Assembly: GCA_947484535.1 (NCBI GenBank)
Contig: CANKPO010000034.1
Coordinates: forward strand, 1 to 9,382
Length of the DNA: 9,382 bases
Direction: 5' to 3'
DNA from: Caulobacteraceae bacterium
GTDB taxonomy: Bacteria > Pseudomonadota > Alphaproteobacteria > Caulobacterales > Caulobacteraceae
Position numbers and translations under genes: made by a program. The notes below the pieces were generated by a model. The model saw nothing but the letters and a program-made list of their open reading frames with translations. It ran no database searches and was not told the DNA's origin. Shown here in pieces: positions 1-6,389 of this stretch. Position 1 is the stretch's first letter. Each line of letters starts with the position of its first letter.

Positions 1-2
1 CC

Positions 3-377
3 CTCGCGGTGTTGGAAAGCGGGGCGGTCACGGCCCTGACCCTGATCGATATCGATAGTCGCGCCCTCAAGGCTGCCCAGCGCAATGTGACCGACCCTCG
101 CGCCGCCTTTGACTGGTCCGACATCCGTAGCCAAGAGGGTCCTGCCGATCAGGATTTTGTCGTGATGAACCCGCCCTTCCATGATGCAGGTTCCGAAGAT
201 AAGGCACTGGGACAGGCCTTTATCCGCCGCGCGGCTTCGGTTCTGCGCAAGGGCGGAACCTGCTGGCTGGTGGCCAATCGCCATCTTCCCTACGAAGAGA
301 CCCTCAAGCCGCTCTTTGCCAAGGTCACCCTCAAGGCTGAGGCCCAAGGCTATAAGGTCTATGAGGCACGAAAGTGA
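3..377 (+). CDS. rsmC: RsmC-like 16S rRNA (guanine-N2) methyltransferase, C-terminal part
   Basis: This is the last 124 codons of a class I SAM-dependent methyltransferase; the frame is open through the left edge, so the N-terminal part lies outside the window. Visible marks are an acidic end to a beta strand (TLIDIDSRAL) that would contact the SAM ribose, and the motif IV tetrad NPPF followed by H. NPPFH is typical of the RsmC/RsmD-type N2-guanine methyltransferases that act on 16S rRNA; RsmC methylates G1207 of the 30S subunit. The C-terminal strand pattern (GGTCWLVANRHLPYE) also fits RsmC. The stop codon shares a GTGA overlap with the next gene, a 16S pseudouridine synthase, which supports an rRNA-modification role by context. 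Another N2-guanine methyltransferase such as RlmG is possible, because the substrate-defining N-terminal half is missing. Confidence 0.8.
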   Translation, partial: LAVLESGAVTALTLIDIDSRALKAAQRNVTDPRAAFDWSDIRSQEGPADQDFVVMNPPFHDAGSEDKALGQAFIRRAASVLRKGGTCWLVANRHLPYEETLKPLFAKVTLKAEAQGYKVYEARK

Positions 378-1120
378 GCAAGGCCCCGACCGCTCGGCTC
401 GACCGGCTGCTGGCCAATATGGCCTATGGCTCGCGCCGGGACATTCAGCAGATGATGGATGCCGGATGGATCGTGCTCGACGGAGCCAAGCTGCGCGACG
501 CCTCCATGCGGGTTGCAGTGACTCCTGATCTGGTCGATCGGATGACCGTGCGCGGAAAGCCGCTCGATCCCCCAGCGCCCTTGACCTTGATGTTGCATAA
601 GCCGCTGGGCCATGTCTGCTCACACAAGGAAGACGGCCCGCGTATCTATGACCTCCTGCCCTCACGCTGGCGCTCTCGCGAACCGGCCATTTCGAGCATC
701 GGACGGTTGGATAAGGAAACGTCGGGACTGCTGCTCCTGACCGACGATGGCGGACTGCTCCACCGGGTTATCTCGCCGAAGCACCATGTGGCCAAGCGCT
801 ATCTGGCGACCCTCGACCGGCCGCTAAAGGGCGATGAGGCGGCGACCTTTGCCAGTGGGACACTCCTGCTCGAGGCCGAAGAAAAGCCGGTCCTACCGGC
901 CAAGCTAGAGGTCCTCGACGATCATCGCGCCTATCTGACCTTGACCGAGGGACGCTATCATCAGGTGCGGAGGATGTTTGCCGCCGTCGGCAATCACGTC
1001 AACGCCCTGCACCGCGATCGCATCGGAGCCCTTGATCTGCCGTCCGATCTAGAGCCCGGTCACTACAGGGTGATTGATGTTGAGGGCTTGGCGCCGATCT
1101 TTGCCGGAGACCGAATCTAG
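374..1120 (+). CDS. rsuA: 16S rRNA pseudouridine synthase, RsuA/RluB/E/F family
   Basis: A 248-residue cytoplasmic enzyme predicted to convert a uridine of 16S rRNA to pseudouridine (U516 in the E. coli RsuA case). Residues 7-50 form an S4 RNA-binding domain (ARLDRLLANM, then GWIVLDG). The catalytic motif GRLDKETSGLLLLTDDG lies at 110-126, with Asp113 as the nucleophile. The family's second signature, EGRYHQVRRMFAAVGNHV, is at about 192-209. Length matches the family. The start is GTG at 374, inside the stop of the upstream methyltransferase (GTGA overlap), so translation is probably coupled; no other start would keep the S4 domain whole. The 3' end overlaps convergent cheW by 4 bp. Assignment to RsuA rather than RluB/E/F rests on length and on the 16S methyltransferase neighbour, so the exact target uridine is an inference. 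Confidence 0.9.
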   Translation: MSKAPTARLDRLLANMAYGSRRDIQQMMDAGWIVLDGAKLRDASMRVAVTPDLVDRMTVRGKPLDPPAPLTLMLHKPLGHVCSHKEDGPRIYDLLPSRWRSREPAISSIGRLDKETSGLLLLTDDGGLLHRVISPKHHVAKRYLATLDRPLKGDEAATFASGTLLLEAEEKPVLPAKLEVLDDHRAYLTLTEGRYHQVRRMFAAVGNHVNALHRDRIGALDLPSDLEPGHYRVIDVEGLAPIFAGDRI

Positions 1121-1599
1121 AGCGCTAGGGCTTCGAGCGCCTCGGGGCTGATCTCTGGGATCATATGATCGAGACTGATGACTGTGACCATGCTCTCGCC
1201 ACGGATGATGTAGCCCTCGACAAAGTCGCGGGTCTGACGCGAGGCCACATTCGGCGCAGGATGGATTTGATCGCCCGCGACGGTTGAGGTTTCAGACACG
1301 TCCTCGACCATTAGGCCAGTCCACTGGCCCTTCACATTGACGACAATGATCACGTGATGTTCGGTCGGGACCGAGGCGGCAAATCCAAGCCTCGCGCCAA
1401 TATCGACGACCGGCATGACGGTGCCGCGCAGATTGATCACCCCGACCACGAACGGCGGCGCATGGGGCATAGCGGTGACCGCCGTCCAACCCCGGATTTC
1501 ACGCACTTGGCGAACATCGGTACAAAAGTCTTGGCCCGTGATGCGAAAGGAGATCAGTTCTCTGTTGGGTTGCGCCAGGCCTAAGCTCGTATCGCTCAT
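1117..1599 (-). CDS. cheW: chemotaxis coupling protein CheW
   Basis: A 160-residue protein made almost entirely of one CheW domain, the SH3-like adaptor that links chemoreceptors (MCPs) to the kinase CheA in arrays under the inner membrane. The signature is GVINLRGTVMPVVDI, preceded by the usual VREIRGWTAVTAMPHAPPFVVG and followed by a strand resembling the common 'VDxVxxV' segment (GLMVEDVSETSTV). The start chosen is ATG at 1599, because an AGGAAAG ribosome-binding site lies 8 nt upstream; a GTG 21 bases further out lacks a comparable site. No cheA, cheY, cheR, cheB or mcp gene is in the window, so this is a lone cheW, possibly feeding an array encoded elsewhere. It lies downstream of mucR on the same strand but behind a strong terminator, so it probably has its own promoter in 1600-1729; I could not identify one convincingly. 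Confidence 0.93.
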   Translation of the reverse strand: MSDTSLGLAQPNRELISFRITGQDFCTDVRQVREIRGWTAVTAMPHAPPFVVGVINLRGTVMPVVDIGARLGFAASVPTEHHVIIVVNVKGQWTGLMVEDVSETSTVAGDQIHPAPNVASRQTRDFVEGYIIRGESMVTVISLDHMIPEISPEALEALAL

Positions 1600-1607
1600 G
1601 ATTGGAT

Positions 1608-1614
1608 CTTTCCT
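1608..1614 (-). promoter_or_regulatory. ribosome-binding site of cheW
   Basis: On the minus strand this reads AGGAAAG and lies 8 nt upstream of the ATG at 1599. It decides in favour of that start over the in-frame GTG at 1620. Confidence 0.7.
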
Positions 1615-1729
1615 GATCACCCATGCCCACGCTGGGGCCGCAAGCTGTTTGAAGTTCGACCTTGCCCCTAAAGACGTAAAGGAAGGGTTGGAACTTTAGA
1701 AAACAATGGATGATCGTGGCCATAAACGC

Positions 1730-1768
1730 AAAAAGGACCCCGTAGCGACATTTCGGCTAAGAGGTCCT
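1730..1768 (-). terminator. intrinsic terminator downstream of mucR
   Basis: On the minus strand the outer stem is AGGACC...GGTCCT, with an inner TAGC...GCTA pairing around a short loop and a run of five T directly after the stem. It lies 37 bp past the mucR stop codon, the right place to end the mucR transcript and insulate cheW from it. Confidence 0.8.
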
Positions 1769-1804
1769 GTTCGGTGATCAGTCGACAACAGGCTGAAAGA
1801 CAGA

Positions 1805-2278
1805 TTAGCCCTTCTTGCCGCGCGCCTTTTCGATGGTGGTCTGCTTGCGCACACCGCGACCCAAGCCAATTTCCTTGGCGAAGTTCGAGCGACGTTCCGC
1901 ATAGGCAGGCGCAACCATCGGATAGTCCGCAGGCAGCTTCCACTTGCGGCGATAGTCTTCAGGGGTCAGGCCATATTGGGTGCGCAGATAGCGCTTCAGC
2001 ATCTTCAGTCTTTTACCGTCCTCAAGACAGACGATGTAATCTTCGGTGATCGACTTGGCGATCGAAACTGCTGGCTTCTGGACTGTTGCCGCAACGGCCA
2101 CCGGCTGTGCTTGGCCGAGCGTCGAGAAGGCCGCATAGACATTGCGAATAAGGTCTGGAAGATCTGCCGACGAGATACTGTTCTTAGTCACGTAGGCGGC
2201 AACAATGTCTCCGGTCAGTTCAAGAAAATCGATCTCGTTCTGCCCTTCGTCTGTCAGATTGATATTCTGAGCGGTCAT
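1805..2278 (-). CDS. mucR: MucR/Ros-family transcriptional regulator, zinc-ligand-poor variant
   Basis: A 157-residue DNA-binding regulator. The N-terminal part (1-60) matches the MucR oligomerisation region; the C-terminal part (about 75-145) is the Ros/MucR DNA-binding domain, ending in the family hallmark LTPEDYRRKWKLPADYPMV...PAYAERRS...AKEIGLG. Members act as global repressors and silencers of A+T-rich promoters. In Caulobacter, MucR1/2 cooperate with CtrA and SciP in cell-cycle control. Of the four classical zinc ligands of Ros (C-x2-C-x9-H-x4-H) only the first, Cys84, remains; the others are Asp87, Tyr97 and Tyr102. Zinc-free folding is known for some Ros homologues. The start is ATG at 2278 with GGAG 6 nt upstream. 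It is monocistronic: a terminator lies downstream, and a long A+T-rich spacer with palindromes upstream may be its own control region (inference). Confidence 0.93.
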   Translation of the reverse strand: MTAQNINLTDEGQNEIDFLELTGDIVAAYVTKNSISSADLPDLIRNVYAAFSTLGQAQPVAVAATVQKPAVSIAKSITEDYIVCLEDGKRLKMLKRYLRTQYGLTPEDYRRKWKLPADYPMVAPAYAERRSNFAKEIGLGRGVRKQTTIEKARGKKG

Positions 2279-2284
2279 TCAAAG

Positions 2285-2288
2285 CTCC
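2285..2288 (-). promoter_or_regulatory. ribosome-binding site of mucR
   Basis: On the minus strand this is GGAG, 6 nt before the ATG at 2278. It supports that start codon. Confidence 0.6.
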
Positions 2289-2319
2289 ACTTACCTATAG
2301 CGCGATCCGTTTGGCTTGA

Positions 2320-2335
2320 GTGATTTCTTAATCAC
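2320..2335. repeat. inverted repeat GTGATT-4-AATCAC upstream of mucR
   Basis: A perfect 6-bp inverted repeat with a TCTT spacer, 41 bp upstream of the mucR start codon. It lies where an operator or a 5'-leader hairpin could act. A regulatory role is inferred from position and symmetry only. Confidence 0.4.
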
Positions 2336-2348
2336 AGAACACAGTAAA

Positions 2349-2366
2349 CGCTACTAATAAGTAGCG
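2349..2366. repeat. inverted repeat CGCTACT-4-AGTAGCG upstream of mucR
   Basis: A perfect 7-bp inverted repeat with a 4-base spacer, 13 bp from the neighbouring inverted repeat at 2320-2335. The two together look like a tandem operator in front of mucR. On the plus strand the following T-run starts about a turn later, so it is a poor intrinsic terminator. The bound protein is unknown; MucR autoregulation is a reasonable guess. Confidence 0.45.
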
Positions 2367-2557
2367 AACTGACAATATTTTTTTCGCCCTGATTATAAAA
2401 TAAATTCAATTCGCGACGAGCCGGTCTTAGACAGGTGTAAATGAAATTGGTACAAATTGACCATATAAATTTTATACCGAGAAACAATAACCGAGTTCTT
2501 TAGGTTTGTTATTTGTATTTACATATTGGTCTTTGGAAATAACTTTGAAAAATTCTG

Positions 2558-2716
2558 ATGAATTTTTATGTTAGAGCTAAAAATTGTCTCTTATTAGTTG
2601 ATTCAAATCATGATTTGCACTTATTAGCAATTAATTGGTCAATCAAATACCATGCGGGCGTATATGATAAAGTATTCAAGAGCGGTGATTATATATATTC
2701 CTTTTTAGGTCGATAA
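2558..2716 (+). CDS. possible small hypothetical protein, 52 residues
   Basis: An ATG-to-TAA frame in the A+T-rich spacer, beginning MNFYVRAKNCLLLVDSN and ending GDYIYSFLGR. It resembles no family I know and has no obvious membrane segment or signal peptide; it is mixed, moderately basic and aromatic-rich. An in-frame TGA lies 10 bases before the ATG, so the frame cannot be extended. There is no good ribosome-binding site, only an A-rich stretch. A 52-codon run is somewhat long for DNA of about 26% G+C, where stop codons are frequent, but may be chance. It could equally be a remnant of a longer imported gene. Confidence 0.25.
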   Translation: MNFYVRAKNCLLLVDSNHDLHLLAINWSIKYHAGVYDKVFKSGDYIYSFLGR

Positions 2717-2776
2717 ATTTGGCTAATATCGCAAGAGTTGACCTTCTCGCTAGATTGCTCTGGGTTGGCCCTCCAG

Positions 2777-2788
2777 TTCTGAACAGAA
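2777..2788. repeat. palindrome TTCTG-AA-CAGAA upstream of the MFS gene
   Basis: A perfect 5-bp inverted repeat with a 2-base centre, flanked by CAGT on one side and ACTG a few bases off on the other. It lies about 165 bp before the MFS start. TetR- or MarR-type regulators of efflux pumps use operators of this general form, but no such regulator is encoded here, so operator function is only a guess. Confidence 0.25.
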
Positions 2789-2848
2789 GACTGCGGCGTT
2801 GCTGATAGGACCCAATGGCACCACCCGCCGCTCTAGGCCTTGTCTAAG

Positions 2849-2861
2849 CCCCCAATGGGGG
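2849..2861 (+). other. short G+C hairpin CCCCC-AAT-GGGGG in the MFS leader
   Basis: Five C's and five G's around a 3-base loop, 91 bp before the MFS start codon, with no T-run after it. It may be a leader hairpin if transcription starts upstream. The rest of 2717-2952 shows no convincing gene or promoter. Confidence 0.3.
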
Positions 2862-2952
2862 TGAAGATCAGCACCGGGCAGAGCCGCGACCAAGACCCGC
2901 CCAAATAGAATGAGACCTGCAGAACAGGTTCGCCATAGAAGGGAATAGGGGC

Positions 2953-4566
2953 GTGACGACCTTGGCTGCTGATCAAGCCCAATCGAACAGGGACGATCCG
3001 GACACCACCCGCAATCGGCTGATCTTTGGTTTCGGCGGTATGCTGATTGGCCAGTTCCTCGCCTATCTCGATATACAAATCGTCAACTCATCCTTGGCCC
3101 AGATTCAAGCGGGCACCAGCGCGAGCAGCGATGAGATCAGCTGGGTTCAGAGCGCCTATCTCATCGCGGAGGTAGTGATGATCCCCCTCTCCAGCTATCT
3201 GGCGAGATGGTGGGGCACCCAAAGACTGTTTATGATCTCCTGCACCGGGTTCATCATTATGAGCGTCTTGACCGGGCTGTCGTCAGATATTGACACCATG
3301 ATCCTCACCCGGGCCCTGCAAGGCTTTGTCGGCGGCGCGATGATCCCGACCACTTTTGCGGTGGCCTTCTCAGCCTTCCCGCCGGAGCGCAGGATGATAT
3401 CCAGCGTGGTCATGAGTACCGTCATCTCGATGGCGCCGACCCTTGGCCCCACACTCGGCGGCCAGATCACCGAACTGCTCAGTTGGCGCTGGCTGTTCTT
3501 CATCAATGTGCCGCTTGGCCTTTTGGTCCTATTTCTGGTCGGAAGGTTTGGTGATTTTGACCGGCCAGACCCGCGTCTGGCTCGGAACTTCGACTGGACC
3601 GCACTGGTCTGTATGGCGCTCTTTTTGATGTGTGGTCAGTATGTGCTCGAAGAGGGCACCGGGGAGTCCTGGTTCCAAAGCGACCTAATCCTAGGCCTTA
3701 CGGTCCTGTCGGTTCTTGGTGGGATAATATTCATTTGGCGGTCCCTGAAGAGCGCTAACCCCATCGTTGAGTTGAACGCTTTCGCGGATCGAAACTTTAG
3801 GGTCGGATGCTTCCTGACCTTTGTTTCGGGTATTGGGCTTTTTGGCTCGACCTATCTACTACCTCTATTTCTTGCGCGGGTAAGGGGCGATTCTCCCGGA
3901 CAGATCGGTGCGACCATGGTCGTGTCAGGCCTCGTCATGTTCGCCATGGGCCCCATCTCCACCCGCCTCGCACAGTTTGTGCCGCCGAGACCCCAAATCG
4001 TCCTGGGGTTCTTTATCGCTGCCGCGGGGATGTGGGTTAGCCGGGACGTGACACCAGAGTGGGGTTTCAATCAGTATCTGGTGTTGCAGATCACCCGATC
4101 AGCCGGTCTGGCGCTGGTCATGTTTACAACCCAGAACATCACTATGGGCACCCTATCGCCGGATCTTATGAAGTCGGCTGGGTCGCTGGTGAACCTATCT
4201 CGCAATCTCGGGGGGGCCTTTGCCCTCGCCGTCCTCACCACGGTTCTCGCCACCAATTCTGCCCAGCATTTCCACGATCTGTCAGCGGGATTTGCCGTGA
4301 CACAAGCAGGCGGCGCAGAAATGATCGATGGCCTAGCCGCCCATATGCAAGACCTCGGCCTTAGCCAGCCCGAAGCGGCCGCGCGCAAGATGATGAGCAG
4401 CATTCTCAGGCGGGACGCCTTGGTGATGGCCTTCAGCGACTGCTACACCTATTTGGCATTAGGCTTTGCCTTTGCCGCCCTAGTCTCCCTCAGCGCCAAA
4501 CCGACCCGTCTAAGCAACGTCCCGGTCGCTGTTGACGTCTCCAAATCCACCCAAGCGGTCGAGTGA
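2953..4566 (+). CDS. MFS multidrug efflux transporter, DHA2 (EmrB/QacA-type) family
   Basis: A 537-residue inner-membrane protein with the length and about 14 hydrophobic segments expected of DHA2 proton-drug antiporters. Hallmarks are LDIQIVNSSL at 39-48 in helix 1 (family form LDxTIVNVALP), a weak motif A loop at about 82-91, motif B LTRALQGFVGGAMIP with Arg120, the antiporter motif C APTLGPTLGG at 161-170, and SWRWLFFINVPLG at 177-189. Basic position 91 and the mostly polar first 20 residues put the N terminus in the cytosol. The start is GTG at 2953 with AAGGGA-like bases about 8 nt upstream; the next ATG lies inside helix 1. No EmrA/HlyD-type membrane-fusion partner or TolC gene is adjacent, so it may work alone. 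Substrate is unknown. The last 57 bp overlap the convergent glycosyltransferase-like gene. Confidence 0.92.
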   Translation: MTTLAADQAQSNRDDPDTTRNRLIFGFGGMLIGQFLAYLDIQIVNSSLAQIQAGTSASSDEISWVQSAYLIAEVVMIPLSSYLARWWGTQRLFMISCTGFIIMSVLTGLSSDIDTMILTRALQGFVGGAMIPTTFAVAFSAFPPERRMISSVVMSTVISMAPTLGPTLGGQITELLSWRWLFFINVPLGLLVLFLVGRFGDFDRPDPRLARNFDWTALVCMALFLMCGQYVLEEGTGESWFQSDLILGLTVLSVLGGIIFIWRSLKSANPIVELNAFADRNFRVGCFLTFVSGIGLFGSTYLLPLFLARVRGDSPGQIGATMVVSGLVMFAMGPISTRLAQFVPPRPQIVLGFFIAAAGMWVSRDVTPEWGFNQYLVLQITRSAGLALVMFTTQNITMGTLSPDLMKSAGSLVNLSRNLGGAFALAVLTTVLATNSAQHFHDLSAGFAVTQAGGAEMIDGLAAHMQDLGLSQPEAAARKMMSSILRRDALVMAFSDCYTYLALGFAFAALVSLSAKPTRLSNVPVAVDVSKSTQAVE

Positions 4567-6264
4567 GCGATCTTCGGGGTTCAGATTACGCAGAGCCCAA
4601 ATGTCGAACATTTCTCCGAACGCCTTCTCAAGATTCTGAGCAAATCCGAGCATATCTCCATAGGCAGAGGCGTGGAACAGGATGGCCACGGCCGAGCGCT
4701 GGCGGTTCAAGGCTGCCCGGTCGAAGGTCAGCCGGATGACCTGATCAACATAGGCCTGCTCAGAGGGTGCCACACAATCCTCGAGACCAAGGACAGAAAG
4801 CGGATTGGTCGCCGATGCTTCCTCTTGCAAAGCCAAGGTCATGACCGGAATGCCATCCGCCAGCGCCTGCAAGATGGACGTATCAAAGAGCGCCTGCGGT
4901 CCCGCGGGGGCCAGAACCATATCGACGCCCGCATGGACGACAGCGGTCGCGGATGTCTCGCCCCGCTCCAGATAGACCAACCGATCTGGATCAATACCAT
5001 GGGCGGCAAATTTCGAGCTCAGCGAGTTCTGGAGCACAGGATCGACAAAATAGCGATGTTTCAACCAAAGTTGCGCCTTAGGCACATTGCGCAGGGTTTG
5101 GGCCCAAAGCCGGATGGTTTGGTCGTCAAGCGTTGCAGGGTGAGCCAAGCTGGCCAAAACAATCTGGTCTGGGCCATGGACCGGCGGCTCAAGGGTCTCA
5201 ATCGATCCCGCCCGGCCAAAGGGGCTGATGACCGGGCCAATCGGCCAAACGGTTTCGACGAAGTTCATGGTCTCAGCTGCGGCGGCAACCGGGTCGGTAA
5301 CCAGGGCATAGTCGATGGTCGATAGGCCACTGCTGACCCCAAATGGGTTCCAACTGACCTGCACGGGCGCGGCCTTGCGGGCCATAATCAAGAGGCGGCT
5401 CTCCGCGCCATGGCCCTCACAATCCACCAAAACATCGATGCCGTCCGAGAGGATCAAGGCCTGCGCCTGGTCATCTGACAGATGGCCGATCGAGCGAAGG
5501 GTGACGCCCGGAATGGCCATCTCTTGATCCGTATTGTCGCAATAGACCGTCGCCCTCACATCGCATAGGGCGGTCAGAAGGCTGGCCAAGGCTTCGGCCG
5601 TCGCTGAGCCCGTCAGGCTATAGATCAGAAAGCCAACGCGCAGAGGCCGGTTGGTAGCGCGGCTATTGGTGAAGTTTGGCCACTCATCTCTATGACGCTG
5701 GTGGATCGCCCCCCAACGCATGGCCTCGAAGGCATGGCGAATGGTGCCACCGGCGCAGTAGGGCAGGATGCTCAAGAAAGCGCTATGGGCGGGATGAAAC
5801 TGATAGTCCTCGGCCCCAACACTCAAGGCGGACTCCGCCTCCAAGGTTCGGCCCTGTGCAAAGAGGGTCGCTCCATAGCCCAGCAAGGCTGCGCCTGAGG
5901 CCTCATCATCCATGACGCCGCGCGCCATGCCAAGGCTGGCCGGACCCATCAGGTCAACGCCGATAAATTGATCCGCCACAGCCAGCGCATATTCCGTATC
6001 GGTATTGAACAGGGCGACGTCGCCGCCATTGTCCTGCACCATCTGAAGCCCGTGGAAAGCCTGAGCGGTTCGCAAGGTTTCGGCCTGATCATCATAGAGG
6101 CCCGCCGCCCCGTAGGCTGCTGAAAGCCAATAGTGAAGGACCGGTGAAAAGCTATGGACTTCGATCATCGCCTTCAGGCGCTCGATCGCTTGCGCAGCCC
6201 GGCCATAGAGAATTTCAGCCCGGGCCAAGGCCAGATCTTCATCCGTAGCAGCGGTCTTCGACAT
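4510..6264 (-). CDS. TPR/SPINDLY (OGT-like, GT41) glycosyltransferase-like protein
   Basis: A 584-residue predicted cytoplasmic protein. Residues 1-190 are Ala/Leu-rich helices in the TPR style (LALARAEILYGRAAQAIERL, then HYWLSAAYGAAGLYDDQAETL). From about 205 comes a GT-B fold like the C-terminal half of O-GlcNAc transferase: RPLRVGFLIYSLTG, GIDVLVDCEGHG...RLLIMARKAAPVQVSW (275-305), TIDYALVTDP, WAQTLRNVPKAQLWLK and GVDMVLAP...ALFDTSILQALADGIPVMTL (446-477). Several usual donor-site residues differ: the FN-x-K-type segment reads SLAHPATLDD and the G-TTT loop reads LFDTS, so the donor may not be UDP-GlcNAc or activity may be reduced. Start is ATG at 6264 with AAGGGGGA 7 nt upstream; the frame opens to 6348 but those starts lack such a site. 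A CtrA box upstream suggests cell-cycle or flagellar timing. A Caulobacter FlmG/FlbA-like flagellin-modification role is inferred. Confidence 0.8.
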   Translation of the reverse strand: MSKTAATDEDLALARAEILYGRAAQAIERLKAMIEVHSFSPVLHYWLSAAYGAAGLYDDQAETLRTAQAFHGLQMVQDNGGDVALFNTDTEYALAVADQFIGVDLMGPASLGMARGVMDDEASGAALLGYGATLFAQGRTLEAESALSVGAEDYQFHPAHSAFLSILPYCAGGTIRHAFEAMRWGAIHQRHRDEWPNFTNSRATNRPLRVGFLIYSLTGSATAEALASLLTALCDVRATVYCDNTDQEMAIPGVTLRSIGHLSDDQAQALILSDGIDVLVDCEGHGAESRLLIMARKAAPVQVSWNPFGVSSGLSTIDYALVTDPVAAAAETMNFVETVWPIGPVISPFGRAGSIETLEPPVHGPDQIVLASLAHPATLDDQTIRLWAQTLRNVPKAQLWLKHRYFVDPVLQNSLSSKFAAHGIDPDRLVYLERGETSATAVVHAGVDMVLAPAGPQALFDTSILQALADGIPVMTLALQEEASATNPLSVLGLEDCVAPSEQAYVDQVIRLTFDRAALNRQRSAVAILFHASAYGDMLGFAQNLEKAFGEMFDIWALRNLNPEDRSLDRLGGFGDVNSDRDVA

Positions 6265-6271
6265 TGTCAGG

Positions 6272-6279
6272 TCCCCCTT
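6272..6279 (-). promoter_or_regulatory. ribosome-binding site of the OGT-like gene
   Basis: On the minus strand this is AAGGGGGA, 7 nt before the ATG at 6264. It favours this start over in-frame ATGs at 6306 and 6348, which lack a purine-rich site. Confidence 0.65.
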
Positions 6280-6374
6280 GGTCCGGGGCGCACCAGTCTC
6301 ATTCATGAGACAAAACAGAAACCGACTCTGTTCGACGCAGCCCTTCATACAGACCCAAGGGTGTAGAATTAGGG

Positions 6375-6389
6375 TTAACGGAGGGTTAA
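6375..6389 (-). promoter_or_regulatory. CtrA-binding box TTAA-N7-TTAAC
   Basis: On the minus strand this reads TTAACCCTCCGTTAAC, two TTAA half-sites 7 bp apart with the C that follows the second in the consensus. CtrA is the alphaproteobacterial response regulator controlling cell-cycle, flagellar and chemotaxis genes. The box is 111-125 bp upstream of the OGT-like start codon and directed to it; the gene on the other side ends here rather than starts. Three more TTAA tetramers follow within 24 bp (6391, 6404, 6410), possibly extra half-sites. A matching -10 element is not obvious. Confidence 0.7.

Larger units (their letters stand above)
2336..2726. other. A+T-rich intergenic stretch with palindromes and repeats
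   Basis: Rows 2461-2520, 2521-2580 and 2581-2640 hand-count to 16, 15 and 16 G+C out of 60, whereas a coding row such as 4501-4560 has 37 of 60. Inside are a 14-bp perfect palindrome at 2604-2617 (CAAATCATGATTTG), a 10-bp palindrome at 2628-2637 (CAATTAATTG), and an odd palindrome TATAAA-T-TTTATA near 2464-2476. The octamer CTTATTAG occurs at 2590-2597, 2620-2627 and inverted at 2354-2361. Apart from one 52-codon open frame I see no gene. It could be the control region of mucR, a MucR-silenced spacer, or the residue of imported DNA. I see no DnaA boxes or transposon ends. Confidence 0.7.

Noticed and set aside
1662..1672. The 11-mer TTGCCCCTAAA also found at 9164-9174
   Set aside because: Only two copies in different contexts with unrelated flanks; a chance match of this length in 9.4 kb is unlikely but not compelling, and no repeat unit extends from it.
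1600..1729. A sigma-54 (-24/-12) promoter for cheW
   Set aside because: TGGCC appears but no TTGC element at the right spacing follows; I could not support a promoter call.
2336..2726. Replication origin or plasmid oriV in the A+T-rich stretch
   Set aside because: No DnaA-box series, iterons, or dnaA/parAB/repA genes are nearby; only isolated TTAA tetramers occur.
2833..3078. An 81-codon minus-strand open frame over the MFS start
   Set aside because: More than half covers the MFS N-terminal coding region, it lacks a ribosome-binding site, and I recognise no family in it. A decayed gene in 2833-2950 cannot be excluded.
4672..5325. A 217-codon plus-strand open frame
   Set aside because: It lies antisense to the OGT-like gene, has no family signature, and its composition (Arg/Gln/Gly-rich) is that of a shadow of the coding strand.
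6304..6348. Upstream ATG starts (6306 and 6348) for the OGT-like gene
   Set aside because: Neither has a ribosome-binding site, whereas ATG 6264 has AAGGGGGA at 7 nt; the extra 28 residues look like untranslated leader.
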